Positions 15,492-24,565 of a DNA stretch of 64,000 nt are shown here, in pieces. Numbering within the stretch: position 1 is the stretch's first letter; the number at the start of each line of letters is the position of its first letter. The position numbers were made by a program, and so were the translations under genes. The DNA is from Sphingomonas pseudosanguinis (lineage in GTDB: Bacteria; Pseudomonadota; Alphaproteobacteria; Sphingomonadales; Sphingomonadaceae): NCBI RefSeq assembly GCF_014196255.1, contig NZ_JACIDH010000008.1:62001-126000 (forward strand), in the 5' to 3' direction. The notes beneath the pieces were generated by a model, which made no database searches, was not told where the DNA came from, and saw only the letters and a program-made list of their open reading frames with translations.

Positions 15492-16856
15492 ATGCTTCAC
15501 AATGCGTTGGATAGTTTCTGGCGAACCGCCACGACGATCCTGTCACCGCACGGCCCGGCGAGCACCGGCGCCGCCGCCACCTATGCGCCGGGCGACTATA
15601 GCATCCATTTCTTCCTGCAACTGGCGGTGATCCTGTTCGCCTGTCGTCTGGTCGGCTGGCTGGGGCAGAAGTTCCTCGCTCAGCCGCCGGTCGTGGGCGA
15701 GATGATCGCGGGCGTCGTGCTCGGCCCCTCGCTGCTGGGACTGGTCTGGCCCGAATTGCAGGGCGCGATCTTTCCCAAGGAAACGCGCAACGTCCTCTAT
15801 GCGGGCGCGCAGCTGGGCGTCGCGCTCTACATGTTCCTGGTCGGGCTGACGCTGCGCCTCGACCATTTCGAATCCAAGGCGCGCAGCGCGATGGCGGTGT
15901 CCGCCTCGGGGGTCGTGGTGCCCTTCCTGATCGCGATGCTGATTACCCCCTGGCTGATGACCGTGCCCGGCCTGTTCGCGCCGGGGATCAGCCAGGCCAA
16001 TGCCTCGCTGTTCATGGGTGCCTGCATTGCGCTCACCGCGTTCCCGATGCTGGCGCGCATCATCAACGAACGGGGACTGGCGGACAGCCCGCTCGGCACG
16101 CTGTCACTGGCGGCGGGGGCGTTCGACGATGCCGCATCCTGGTGCGTGCTGGCGGTGGTGCTGGCGACCTTTGGCGGCGGCAGCGGCGTTGCGATCCTCG
16201 CGATCGGCGGGGCGATCCTGTATGTGGGCTTCCTCCTGCTGTTCGGCCGCCGCATCCTCGCCCCGCTGGGCCGCGCGGTCGAGGCGCGTGGCGAGATGTC
16301 GACCAATGTGCTGGCGATCACCCTGATGGCTTTCTGCGTGTCGGCGTTCATCATGGACGCGATCGGCGTGCATGGCATCTTCGGCGGCTTCATCCTGGGC
16401 GTCTTCATGCCGCGCGGGCTGTTCGTCACCGAACTCAAGAAGAAGGTCGAGCCGCTGGCGGTCGTCCTGCTGCTGCCGATGTTCTTCACCTATTCGGGGC
16501 TGAACACGCGGATGGACATGGTCAATTCCGCGCCCCTGCTGCTGATCGCCTTCGCCATCCTCCTCGCCTCGATCGCGGCGAAGTTCGGCGCCTGCTACCT
16601 CGCCGCGCGTGTCTGTGGCGAGGATAACCGGACCGCGCTCGGCATCGGTGCGCTGATGAACTCGCGCGGGCTGATGGAGCTGATCATCATCAATATCGGT
16701 CTGCAAAAGGGTATCATCGGGCCGACGCTGTTTTCGATGCTCGTACTGATGGCGATCGTGACCACGATGATGGCCAGCCCGCTGTTCGAGTTCGTCTATG
16801 GCCGCAAGGCGCGCGTGATGGGCGAGATGGAGGCGCTGCGCTCCGCCGCCGCCTGA
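15492..16856 (+). CDS. Cation:proton antiporter (CPA2, Kef/NapA-type transporter domain)
   Basis: Inner-membrane monovalent cation/proton antiporter of 454 residues with about 12 hydrophobic helices. Family marks: QPPVVGEMIAGVVLGPSLLG near the N-terminus, GVALYMFLVGLTLRLD, the FDDAASW segment with adjacent acidic residues in the ion-binding helix, and VHGIFGGFILGVFMPRG. There is no C-terminal RCK/TrkA-N domain, unlike the second antiporter at 49931. ATG 15492 has a GGAGGGG ribosome site; longer starts in the frame run into intergenic sequence. Separated from paoC by a hairpin and 174 bp, so probably independently transcribed. Whether it moves Na+ or K+ cannot be read from the sequence. Confidence 0.88.
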   Translation: MLHNALDSFWRTATTILSPHGPASTGAAATYAPGDYSIHFFLQLAVILFACRLVGWLGQKFLAQPPVVGEMIAGVVLGPSLLGLVWPELQGAIFPKETRNVLYAGAQLGVALYMFLVGLTLRLDHFESKARSAMAVSASGVVVPFLIAMLITPWLMTVPGLFAPGISQANASLFMGACIALTAFPMLARIINERGLADSPLGTLSLAAGAFDDAASWCVLAVVLATFGGGSGVAILAIGGAILYVGFLLLFGRRILAPLGRAVEARGEMSTNVLAITLMAFCVSAFIMDAIGVHGIFGGFILGVFMPRGLFVTELKKKVEPLAVVLLLPMFFTYSGLNTRMDMVNSAPLLLIAFAILLASIAAKFGACYLAARVCGEDNRTALGIGALMNSRGLMELIIINIGLQKGIIGPTLFSMLVLMAIVTTMMASPLFEFVYGRKARVMGEMEALRSAAA

Positions 16857-16975
16857 CCGGAGAGGGGCGCCTGCCCCTCTCCACCACCCCGCGCACATAT
16901 CCGATTGGTTTGCCCCCTGCCCCGGCTGCGCCATGCCGTCGAGCGGCGGCCCACCCCATCACCTGCGACAGGCAT

Positions 16976-17003
16976 AAAAAAGGGCGGCCGAGGCCGCCTT
17001 TTT
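16976..17003. terminator. Bidirectional intrinsic terminator
   Basis: Stem GGCGGCC (16983-16989) / GGCCGCC (16992-16998), preceded by an A-tract and followed by a T-tract, so it can terminate both the antiporter transcript (plus) and the PEP-CTERM gene at 17048 (minus). Confidence 0.85.
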
Positions 17004-17047
17004 CGAAACGGCACCAGCCTAATGGCCGGTGCCGTTATGAAAGCCCG

Positions 17048-17728
17048 TCAGGCCGTCTTCTTGCGACGACGGCGCGAAGCGGCGATCAGGCCGCCGATGC
17101 CGGCACCGAAAAGGGTCAGCGTCGCCGGCTCCGGCACCGCGGTCGGGTTCTTGTTGAAGAAGGCGACATTGTCGAGCTCGAACGCGGTGTCCGTCGACAG
17201 GAACTGCAGGCCACCGATGCGCGCGCCGGTCAGGCTGTCCAGCGTGTAGGTAACATACTGGTTGTACTTCGGGTTGTTGTAATCGCCGAACGAGTTGTTC
17301 GCGCCCGGGAACGCGATTTCCGTGCCGGTGATCGTCTTGATGACGCGGCTGGCGGTGTCGAGGATGTTCAGCGTGTTGAAGGTGTCGATCGACCCCCAAT
17401 ACAGGCTGACGCTGTCATAGCCGGCGGCGTTGTTCGACTTGAGCGTCGCGCTGCTCTTGTTGACGAGCAGATACTGGGTCGTGTCGCCCAGCGGCGTGCT
17501 GTAGCCATTGGCCGAACCGGTGACGAGCTGGCCACCCGACAGCGAGAAGCCGGTCGGCAGGTTGGTCATGCCCGGCGTGCCGTTGCTGTTGAAGTCGACC
17601 AGGGTCGCGCCCGCCGGTGCCGGCTGGTCATAGGCGACGCTCGTCACGCCGGCCACCGCCGCCGTCGACACCATCGCACCGGCCAGCATGCCTGCCACCG
17701 CCATCATCGTCTTTACGCCAGCCATCAT
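17048..17728 (-). CDS. PEP-CTERM sorting domain protein
   Basis: Exported surface or exopolysaccharide-associated protein of about 226 residues. N-terminal signal peptide (MMAVAGMLAGAMVSTAAVAG), a beta-rich body with many Asn/Ser/Thr, and a C-terminal PEP-CTERM signal: VPEPATLTLFGAGIGGLIAA followed by RRRRKK. Such tails are recognised by an exosortase; none is in this window. The body resembles the neighbouring protein at 17833 (shared YWGSIDTFNTLNILD versus NWGSIDTSNILDVLD, and IGGLQF versus IGGLRF), so the two are paralogues. Start ATG 17728 chosen by proximity to the signal peptide; other in-frame ATGs at 17761 and 17725. Confidence 0.9.
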   Translation of the reverse strand: MMAGVKTMMAVAGMLAGAMVSTAAVAGVTSVAYDQPAPAGATLVDFNSNGTPGMTNLPTGFSLSGGQLVTGSANGYSTPLGDTTQYLLVNKSSATLKSNNAAGYDSVSLYWGSIDTFNTLNILDTASRVIKTITGTEIAFPGANNSFGDYNNPKYNQYVTYTLDSLTGARIGGLQFLSTDTAFELDNVAFFNKNPTAVPEPATLTLFGAGIGGLIAASRRRRKKTA

Positions 17729-17832
17729 CTTTCTCCCTGTTGTCCTTGACCAAAGCAACACGCCGGATACCGGCTTCCGATCTTCTCTGTGTCCGCGCGG
17801 CGGGCGATGCCAGCGCTGCGGACCGTTCCGTA

Positions 17833-18525
17833 TCAGGCGGCCTGACGGCGGCGGCGACGCGCCACCCCGACCAGACCCGCCAGCCCCGCGCCGAACAGCG
17901 CGATCGATGCCGGTTCCGGCACCGCCGCGGGCGAAGCGTTGCTGAATGCGATATCGTCTACCTCGAACGACCAGCCATTGTTGTTCGGCGAGGTGAAGCG
18001 CAGGCCACCGATCTGCTGACCGCTATTGGGATCGAGCGAATAGGTGACGTAGCGGTTGGTGCTGAAGTCGAGCAACGAACGGTTCGACAACAGGTTCAAA
18101 CCGGTGATCGAGGTGATCACATTGCCAAAGATGTCGAGCACATCGAGGATGTTCGACGTGTCGATCGAACCCCAGTTCAGCCCGACGCTGCCATAGCCGA
18201 AGCGCTTGTCGGCGGTCAGCGTGGTCGATGCGTTGGGCAGCGTCACCAGGAAATTGGTCGAGTCACCCGACGGCGCGACATATTTCCAGTTGCCCACGCT
18301 CGGGTCCCAGACCGAACCCGTGCCGATCGTGCCGCCCTGCAGCGAGAAGCCGTTGGGAAGCTGCGGCGTGTCGAACGTCACCACGGTCGAACCCGCCGGC
18401 ACGTTCCTCTGCGCGGAATAATAATCGTTAGCGGTGCTGGTCACGGTGCCCGGCGCGGCCTGCGCCGAGGTCGCGGCGAGCGCGGCGGCGGCGACCGAAA
18501 TCAGGGCGGTGGTGAACTTGCGCAT
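17833..18525 (-). CDS. PEP-CTERM sorting domain protein (paralogue)
   Basis: Second exported PEP-CTERM protein, about 230 residues. Signal peptide MRKFTTALISVAAAALAATS, beta-rich body with the same NWGSIDTSNILDVLD and LRFTSPNNNGWSFEVDDIAF features as its neighbour, and a C-terminal AVPEPASIALFGAGLAGLVG helix followed by ARRRRRQ. The start at 18525 is supported by GGAGTG upstream. The two paralogues are in tandem on the minus strand, 104 bp apart, pointing to a local duplication followed by divergence. Confidence 0.9.
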   Translation of the reverse strand: MRKFTTALISVAAAALAATSAQAAPGTVTSTANDYYSAQRNVPAGSTVVTFDTPQLPNGFSLQGGTIGTGSVWDPSVGNWKYVAPSGDSTNFLVTLPNASTTLTADKRFGYGSVGLNWGSIDTSNILDVLDIFGNVITSITGLNLLSNRSLLDFSTNRYVTYSLDPNSGQQIGGLRFTSPNNNGWSFEVDDIAFSNASPAAVPEPASIALFGAGLAGLVGVARRRRRQAA

Positions 18526-18764
18526 CGACAACACTCCGAACGTCAATCAATTGGCGACTCGGCGCCTCGAACTTGAAGGCCGGTATATCGCGGACGTCAT
18601 CGCTATCGCACCCGGTAAAATTCCGGACAATAACCTTGTGGTGCAGGGACTTGGTCGAATCTGTTTCAAGATAAGACATGGATTTTCCGGTGCTTCGCCC
18701 CTTTTACGTTATGGCAAGGCGAATCGCACGATAGGCTGACGCCACAATGAGCAGGGATCGATCA

Positions 18765-19403
18765 ATGAAACGGGGCAAAATCTTCGTCATCGCGGGCATC
18801 GTGCTCGTCCTGGCCATCCTGGCCTTCATCGCGGTGGCGCTGCTGCGGCGTCCCGCCGACACCAAGCCCGTGGTGACGCCGGTCTTCATCGAGCGCCCCA
18901 CCCCCGCCGCCGATCCGACCGCCGCCAAGGCCGCCGCCGCCAAGGCGCCGGGGGACGCCGCCGCGCAGAAGCAGCTGGGCGACGCCCTGCTCGCCAAGCG
19001 TCAATTCGCGGAGGCCGCAACCGCCTATCGCGCCTCGCTGGCGATCGATCCGAACCAGTCCACCGCCTGGTCGGCGCTGGGCGAGACGTTGATGCAGACG
19101 ACCAAGTCGAACGACGTCAACCTGCCGCCCCAGGCCGCCGAGGCGTTCCGCAAGGCGCTGGCCATCGATCCGCGCGACGCGCGCGCCCGCTTCTATTTCG
19201 CGATGGAAAAGGACTTCAAGGGCCAGCATGACGAGGCGATCGGCGAATGGTTGCAGCTGCTGCGCGAGGTGCCCGCAGGCTCGGATGCCGATGAGGCGAT
19301 CCGTTCCACGCTGGCCGCGTCGATCAAGCGCAATATCCAGCTGATCCGCCAGGCTGCCGACGAAGCCGGCCGCGCCCAGCCGCGCTACAAATCCAAGCCC
19401 TGA
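18765..19403 (+). CDS. Membrane-anchored tetratricopeptide repeat protein
   Basis: Protein of 212 residues with one N-terminal transmembrane anchor (KIFVIAGIVLVLAILAFIAV) and an Ala/Lys-rich linker, then TPR-like repeats: GDALLAKRQFAEAATAYRAS with LAIDPNQSTAWSALGE, and a second unit around EAFRKALAIDPRDARARFYF. The layout recalls the C-terminal part of cytochrome c biogenesis factor CcmI/CcmH, but no other ccm gene is near, so a specific role is not claimed. ATG 18765 is preferred to 18747 because AGGGA lies 7 nt upstream. It is divergent from the PEP-CTERM pair and is followed by a strong terminator. Confidence 0.8.
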   Translation: MKRGKIFVIAGIVLVLAILAFIAVALLRRPADTKPVVTPVFIERPTPAADPTAAKAAAAKAPGDAAAQKQLGDALLAKRQFAEAATAYRASLAIDPNQSTAWSALGETLMQTTKSNDVNLPPQAAEAFRKALAIDPRDARARFYFAMEKDFKGQHDEAIGEWLQLLREVPAGSDADEAIRSTLAASIKRNIQLIRQAADEAGRAQPRYKSKP

Positions 19404-19425
19404 TCGCAATCCGCACGTTCCAGAG

Positions 19426-19460
19426 GGGCGCGGGTGGCCATGCCATCCGCGCCCTTTTTT
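19426..19460 (+). terminator. Intrinsic terminator of the TPR gene
   Basis: GGGCGCGG (19426-19433) pairs with CCGCGCCC (19447-19454), extended by TGGC/GCCA, followed by six T (19455-19460). Confidence 0.9.
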
Positions 19461-19708
19461 CATGCCCTGTCGATTTAAAGCCCAAAGCCATGTGAGCGTT
19501 ATTCGGATGCGAATGTTGGCCGGCCAATCTCGCCCGACCGTCAAGCTGCGCGATCATGCTGATCTGAAGCAAGACGCTATTTTCCCATTGTTTAATCCTT
19601 ACGCTTCGCTCAGATTGCCCCGTAACGGAGGCGGCAATCGCCCCGTATTTGCGGACGGTCAGGTACCGGGCACCCTGCCCGTTTCACGCCTTATCCATCT
19701 GCAGAAAT

Positions 19709-19720
19709 GATAGCGCTATC
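19709..19720. promoter_or_regulatory. LacI-family-type operator before the GH9 gene
   Basis: Perfect 12-bp palindrome GATAGCGCTATC with central CG, ending 18 bp before the ATG and just upstream of the ribosome site AGGAGGGG. Position and symmetry fit repression by a LacI/GalR regulator responding to a sugar; the regulator gene is not in the window. The rest of 19461-19708 shows no gene. Confidence 0.6.
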
Positions 19721-19737
19721 GCGCAATAGGAGGGGTA

Positions 19738-22224
19738 ATGCTGAAACGGATAGGGTTCACCTTGTTGACCTCGGCCAGCCTGTTGGCCAGCGCCCATGCT
19801 CTTGCCCAAACGCTGGCGGTGACACCGGCCGAAACGCTGGAGACCCAGGGGCTGACCGTGATGGTCGACCAGAACCAGTTCAGCCCGATCTTCTTCGACG
19901 AGAAGAATGCCGGCATCCAGATCGTGCTGCATGGCGAGCGGATCGCCACCGATGGCGCGGTTCGGCTCAATCGCACGCCCGAACAGTGGGACCCCGTCCC
20001 CGCCTTTCTCGGCCGCACGCGCGGAACCGAGGCCAATCAGATCGTGGTCCGTTCCGCCTATAAGGATGTCGACCTGGCCTATAAGGTGAAGGTCACCGCC
20101 GAGGGCGACGGCTTTCGCATCGCGGTCGACCTCGACCAGCCGCTGCCCGCCAGCCTGGCGGGCAAGGCCGGGTTCAATCTCGATTTTCTGCCGACCAGCT
20201 ATTTTGGCAAGACCTATCTGATGGACGCCGCGCCGGGCCTGTTCCCGCGCCACGCGACGGGGCCGATGGCCAAGGACGGCTCGGGCGATCCGATACCGCT
20301 GGCGGCGGGCGGCAAGTCGATCACGCTCGCCCCCGAAGACCCGCTGACGCGCGTCACCATCACCTCGGATGCCGGCGCGCTCGAACTCTATGACGCGCGC
20401 AACCGGGCGCAGAATGGCTGGTTCGTGGTGCGCTCGCCGATCGCCGTCGGGGCAAAGGACAATGCCGTCGTCTGGCATGTCCGCCCCAATGTCGTGAAGA
20501 ACTGGGTGCGCCCGCCGGTCGTGTCGTTCAACCAGGCCGGCTATACCCCAGGCCGGTCGAAGGTCGCGCTGATCGAAACCGATCCGCATGGGCCCGCTCC
20601 GGCCGAGGCCGAACTGGTCAAGCTGGCCGCCGACGGCACCCGTCAGCCGGTGCTGCGCGCCGCCGTCACGTCGCGCGGGCGCTGGATGCGGTACAATTAC
20701 GCCGCCTTCGACTTCTCCAGCGTGCGCGAGCCGGGCGTCTATGCCATCGCTTATGGCGGGCAGGTCACCAACCCCTTCCGCATCGCCGCCGATGCCTATG
20801 ACCGCATCTGGCAGACCTCGCTCGACACCTTCATCGCTGAGCAAATGGATCATGTCGGCATTCGCGAGCAGTACCGCGTCTGGTCCGCGCCCTCGCATCT
20901 CGACGACGCGCGACAAGCCCCGCCCAATCACGTCCATTTCGACGGATACAAGATGGGGCCGAACCTCGACTCCCCCTTCAAGCCCGGCGAGCATATCCCC
21001 GGCCTGAACGTCGGCGGGTTCCAGGACGCGGGCGATTACGACATCCAGACGCCGCAGAACGCCGCCGTGGTTCGCGATCTGGTCTGGGGGCGTGAACTCT
21101 ATGGCCTCGACTGGGACGAGACGAGCGTCGACGAAGCCGCCCGCGCGGTCGAGATCCGCAAGCCCGATGGCAAGCCGGACGCAGTCCAGCAGATCCGCCA
21201 CGGCGTCCTGCAACTGCTCGCCCAGTACAAGGTGTTCGGCCATGCGATCGTCGGCATCATCGATCCGGCGCAGCGCCAATATGCCCATCTGGGCGATGCC
21301 GGGTCGCAGACCGACAATCTGACCTATGACGCCGCGCTGGGCACGACCGAGCGTAAGGGCGGCTCGTCGGGCGCGCAGGACGATCGCTGGGCCTTCACCA
21401 CCGATCTGCCCGCCAACAATCTGGCGGTGGCGGGCGCGCTGGCCGCCGCTTCGCGCGCGCTGGCCGACAGCGATCCCGCCATGGCCGCCGAGGCGCTCGA
21501 CGCCGCCAAGGTCCTCTGGGCGCGCCAGCAGAAGGGCAAGATCAAGGCCGGCGACGGCCGCGACGACTCCGGCTCGCCCTGGTCGGCGGACGGCGCGAAT
21601 GTCGGCGCGACGGTCGAGCTGCTGATCACCAGCAAGGGTGACAAGCTCTATGCCGATCGCCTGCGCGGCCTGATGCCGGTGATCGCCAAGAGCTTCGCCT
21701 GGGTCGGTGCCTCGGCGATCCGCGCCATCCCCTATATGGACGCCCAGTATCGTGCCGCGCTGGTGCCTATGGTGCGTGCGGCCAAGGCCAAACGCGATGC
21801 CGAAATCGGCAAGAACCCGTTCGGCGTGCCGATCAGCGAGGGCAATTGGGCGGGGTCGCATCAGGTGGTCGAGTTCGGATCGACCATGTACCTGATGCAC
21901 AAGGCGTTCCCGGAGATCATCGGCACCGACTATACGCTGAACGCGATCGACTATGTGCTGGGGCGGCACCCGGCGAATAATTTGTCGCTGGTCTCGACGG
22001 TGGGCACCGCCTCCAAGCTGATCGGCTATGGCCATAATCGCGCCGATTACGGCTTCATCCCCGGCGGGCTGGTGCCGGGCGTGCTGATCGTAAAGCCGGA
22101 CTTCCCCGAGCTGAAGACCGACTGGCCGTTCCTGTGGTTCGAAAATGAATATACGGTGGCGACGACCTCGGCCTATATCCTGGCCGCCAACGCCGCGATC
22201 GAGGCGACGAAGGAAGATCGGTGA
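19738..22224 (+). CDS. Glycoside hydrolase family 9 protein (cellulase-like, with N-terminal Ig-like domain)
   Basis: Secreted beta-glucanase or oligosaccharide hydrolase of 828 residues. Signal peptide (LTSASLLASAHALAQ), a beta-rich N-terminal part of ~250 residues, a CelD_N Ig-like domain beginning at PVVSFNQAGYTPGRSKVALI, then the (alpha/alpha)6 GH9 domain with VGGFQDAGDYDIQ (nucleophile/base aspartates of the DAGD motif), VLGRHPANNLSLVSTVG and the acid Glu in WFENEYTVATTSAY near the end. The start has AGGAGGGG upstream. A palindromic operator sits in the leader. The adjacent TonB-dependent receptor is on the other strand with its own Fur-type site, so the two are probably not one sugar-uptake locus. 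Confidence 0.88.
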   Translation: MLKRIGFTLLTSASLLASAHALAQTLAVTPAETLETQGLTVMVDQNQFSPIFFDEKNAGIQIVLHGERIATDGAVRLNRTPEQWDPVPAFLGRTRGTEANQIVVRSAYKDVDLAYKVKVTAEGDGFRIAVDLDQPLPASLAGKAGFNLDFLPTSYFGKTYLMDAAPGLFPRHATGPMAKDGSGDPIPLAAGGKSITLAPEDPLTRVTITSDAGALELYDARNRAQNGWFVVRSPIAVGAKDNAVVWHVRPNVVKNWVRPPVVSFNQAGYTPGRSKVALIETDPHGPAPAEAELVKLAADGTRQPVLRAAVTSRGRWMRYNYAAFDFSSVREPGVYAIAYGGQVTNPFRIAADAYDRIWQTSLDTFIAEQMDHVGIREQYRVWSAPSHLDDARQAPPNHVHFDGYKMGPNLDSPFKPGEHIPGLNVGGFQDAGDYDIQTPQNAAVVRDLVWGRELYGLDWDETSVDEAARAVEIRKPDGKPDAVQQIRHGVLQLLAQYKVFGHAIVGIIDPAQRQYAHLGDAGSQTDNLTYDAALGTTERKGGSSGAQDDRWAFTTDLPANNLAVAGALAAASRALADSDPAMAAEALDAAKVLWARQQKGKIKAGDGRDDSGSPWSADGANVGATVELLITSKGDKLYADRLRGLMPVIAKSFAWVGASAIRAIPYMDAQYRAALVPMVRAAKAKRDAEIGKNPFGVPISEGNWAGSHQVVEFGSTMYLMHKAFPEIIGTDYTLNAIDYVLGRHPANNLSLVSTVGTASKLIGYGHNRADYGFIPGGLVPGVLIVKPDFPELKTDWPFLWFENEYTVATTSAYILAANAAIEATKEDR

Positions 22225-22269
22225 TGGCATGCGGGGCGGGACACTATAGTCCCGCCCCGTTCACCCGCC

Positions 22270-24408
22270 TCAATAATCGAAACGCAGCGTCGCCATCACG
22301 CTGCGCGGTGCGGCATAGAAGGCCTGGCCGTATTTCAGCGTGCCGAGATACTTGGCATTGGTCACATTGCGCACATTCACGCTCGCGCGGACATGGTCGA
22401 TCACCCGGATGCTGCCCAGCAGGTCGAGCGTGGCATAGGCATCCTGCACCACCGGCACCGCCTGCCCGGCCGCATCGACCGCGCCATTGGTGTTGCTGAT
22501 CCGGCTCTGATAGCGGAACTGGCCGCCCAGCTTCAGGTCGTTCAACTGCTCGATGCTGTAGGTCGCGGCCAGCTTGAACGTGTCGCGCGGAATGAAGCTG
22601 CGCGCGCGGATGCCGTCGCCATCCTCGATCTGGAGATGGGTGAAGCCGCCCGACACCAGCCAGCGATCGGTCATCCGCCCCGCCACCTCGACCTCAAAGC
22701 CCTTCGAGATCGAGTCCTGCCCGGTGTAATAGCTGTTGCCGACAGGCCCGTTGGTGCCGTCGAACTGCCCTGCGAACAGCGCCAGCCCCTTCTGCTCGGC
22801 GCGGAACACCGCCGCCGAGCCATAGAGGCGACCGCCCATCCACTCGCCCTTCAGGCCCGCCTCGATGCTGGTCCCGCTGGCGGGGTCGAGGCGGCGGTTG
22901 GTAATGTCGACCTCGCTCTGCGGATTGAAGATGTTGGTATAGCTCGCATAGGCGGTCAGATGATCGGTCAGGTCATAGAGCAGCCCGGCATAGGGGCTGA
23001 CCCGGCTGTTGTTGCGCGCCTGATCGGTGCCGTAGGACAGGCCCGAGCTCTTCAGCCAGATTGCGGTCGCGCCGACCACGCCCTTCAGCCGGTCGGTCAG
23101 GTTCAGATGCATCGCGCCGTACGCGCGGGTCAGCAGGTCGCGCGTGTCCGCCTGTTGCGCCATCGGACTGTAGCCGATCTGCGGCGCGCGGAAATCGGCG
23201 AGGTCGCGAACATCGCCATAATCGACGAACGCCAGGCCGTTGCCGGCATATTGCTCGCCGTCCGAACGTCCGTTCGACACGCCGAAGGCCAGCTGGTGAT
23301 CGCGCCCGAACAGCGACACGCTGCCCGAGGCATAGCCGTCGAACAGGAGCTGGTCGTAGTTGGAATCGTACCGCCCGGTCTGCCCCTGCATACCCCGCCC
23401 GGTCGTCCGGTCGGGCAGGCCAAAGGCGTAGAGCAGCCGCGCGCTTTCCTCGAACCGGCGATAGGTGACGACACCACGCACCGCCCAGTCGCCGCCCGGC
23501 TTCCACGCCAGCTCGCCAAAGGCGGTCTGGTCGATGGTGTTCCAATAGGTCCAATCGGCCGAGGTCGAGGCCGAGCGGGCATAATCGATCCGCGTCCCGT
23601 CCGAATAGGTCAGCGGCAGCGCGCCCCACAGCACCCCGCGCGAACGATTGTCCTGTCGCGAATAGCCGAGCGTCGCGGTCAGCGCCGGGGTCACGTCCGA
23701 GGCGAGCAGCCCCGCCATGACGTCGCGATTGACGTGGTTATAGTCGAGATAGCTGTCGCGCTCCTCATGCGCGCCGATCACCCGCGCCCGCAGCGCACCA
23801 TTCGTCGTCAGCGGCCCCGAGACATCGCCGTCCAGCCGCCACATGTTGAACGAGCCGAGATAGGCCGAGCCATTGGCCTGGAAGCCGGTCGTCGGGCGCT
23901 TGCGCAGGAAGTTGATCGTCGCGGACGGATTGCCGACGCCCGTCATGATCGCGTTCGCCCCGCGCACCGCCTCGACCCGGTCGAACAGCACGGTGTCGAG
24001 GTCACTGGTCTGGATGCTGTAGAACAGCGGCAGGCCGATGCCGTCGAACTGGAAATTGGTGATGTCGAACCCGCGCGAGTTGAACTCGGTCCGGTCGGTC
24101 TCGGTCCGCTCGACATTGATGCCGACCGTCTGGGTCAACAAATCCTGGACATTGGTCAGCGCGAAATCCTCGATCCGCTGACGATCGATCACCGTCACCG
24201 ACTGCGGCGTTTCGCGAAGCGACAGCGACAGGCCGGTCGGCGATGCGCTCTGCTGATCCCCCGCCTGTGCGACGCGGGCACCGGTGACGATGATGTCGTT
24301 GTCGCGTTGCGGATCATTGGCCGGAGCCGTCTCCGCCGCACATGCCGGTGCACCGATCACGGCCGATGCGACACCGGCCAGCAGGCCTGCCAACAGGCTG
24401 CGCTTCAT
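22270..24408 (-). CDS. TonB-dependent siderophore receptor
   Basis: Outer-membrane receptor of 712 residues. Signal peptide (LLAGLLAGVASAVIGAPACA), a TonB-box-like start DNDIIVTGARV, plug domain with LRETPQSVTVIDRQRIEDF and TVGINVERTETDRTEFNSRG (typical of the FhuA/FecA-like siderophore receptor subfamily), VEAVRGANAIMTGVGNPSATI, and a 22-strand barrel ending in an aromatic residue (VMATLRFDY). ATG 24408 has a GGAGGA ribosome site. A Fur-box-like element lies about 60 bp upstream, so iron repression is likely. Convergent with the GH9 gene (45 bp between stops). The exact ferric siderophore is unknown. Confidence 0.92.
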   Translation of the reverse strand: MKRSLLAGLLAGVASAVIGAPACAAETAPANDPQRDNDIIVTGARVAQAGDQQSASPTGLSLSLRETPQSVTVIDRQRIEDFALTNVQDLLTQTVGINVERTETDRTEFNSRGFDITNFQFDGIGLPLFYSIQTSDLDTVLFDRVEAVRGANAIMTGVGNPSATINFLRKRPTTGFQANGSAYLGSFNMWRLDGDVSGPLTTNGALRARVIGAHEERDSYLDYNHVNRDVMAGLLASDVTPALTATLGYSRQDNRSRGVLWGALPLTYSDGTRIDYARSASTSADWTYWNTIDQTAFGELAWKPGGDWAVRGVVTYRRFEESARLLYAFGLPDRTTGRGMQGQTGRYDSNYDQLLFDGYASGSVSLFGRDHQLAFGVSNGRSDGEQYAGNGLAFVDYGDVRDLADFRAPQIGYSPMAQQADTRDLLTRAYGAMHLNLTDRLKGVVGATAIWLKSSGLSYGTDQARNNSRVSPYAGLLYDLTDHLTAYASYTNIFNPQSEVDITNRRLDPASGTSIEAGLKGEWMGGRLYGSAAVFRAEQKGLALFAGQFDGTNGPVGNSYYTGQDSISKGFEVEVAGRMTDRWLVSGGFTHLQIEDGDGIRARSFIPRDTFKLAATYSIEQLNDLKLGGQFRYQSRISNTNGAVDAAGQAVPVVQDAYATLDLLGSIRVIDHVRASVNVRNVTNAKYLGTLKYGQAFYAAPRSVMATLRFDY

Positions 24409-24467
24409 ACTTCCTCCGCTGCTGTCTCTCACCCGTTCGGGGGTTCGGCGGCGGCTTTAGTGATACC

Positions 24468-24486
24468 ACTAATGATAATCAATCGC
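24468..24486. promoter_or_regulatory. Fur-box-like site
   Basis: ACTAATGATAATCAATCGC matches 14 of 19 positions of the Fur consensus, with the central TAATGATAATCA intact. It lies upstream of the siderophore receptor start and downstream of the phoD-like stop, in an AT-rich patch. Confidence 0.7.
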
Positions 24487-24565
24487 ATATTTACGTTGTC
24501 ATGTTGGCGACGCTACCCGGCGCGCCAGGCGCCGCCAGGCCGCCCGGAGCGCCGGGTGATCGGCC

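Noticed and set aside
12811..15546. Very long minus-strand open frame (about 911 codons) across paoBC
   Set aside because: It is antisense to paoB/paoC, whose motifs are clear; the translation is rich in Arg/His/Asp/Gly as expected from an antisense frame of GC-rich coding DNA. The same reasoning removes the long frames opposite the GH9 gene (19684-22230), the TonB receptor (22393-24579), paoC neighbours, and valS (51865-54738).
18765..19403. Cytochrome c maturation factor CcmI/CcmH
   Set aside because: Only the anchor-plus-TPR layout is similar; no heme-ligation motif or other ccm genes nearby.
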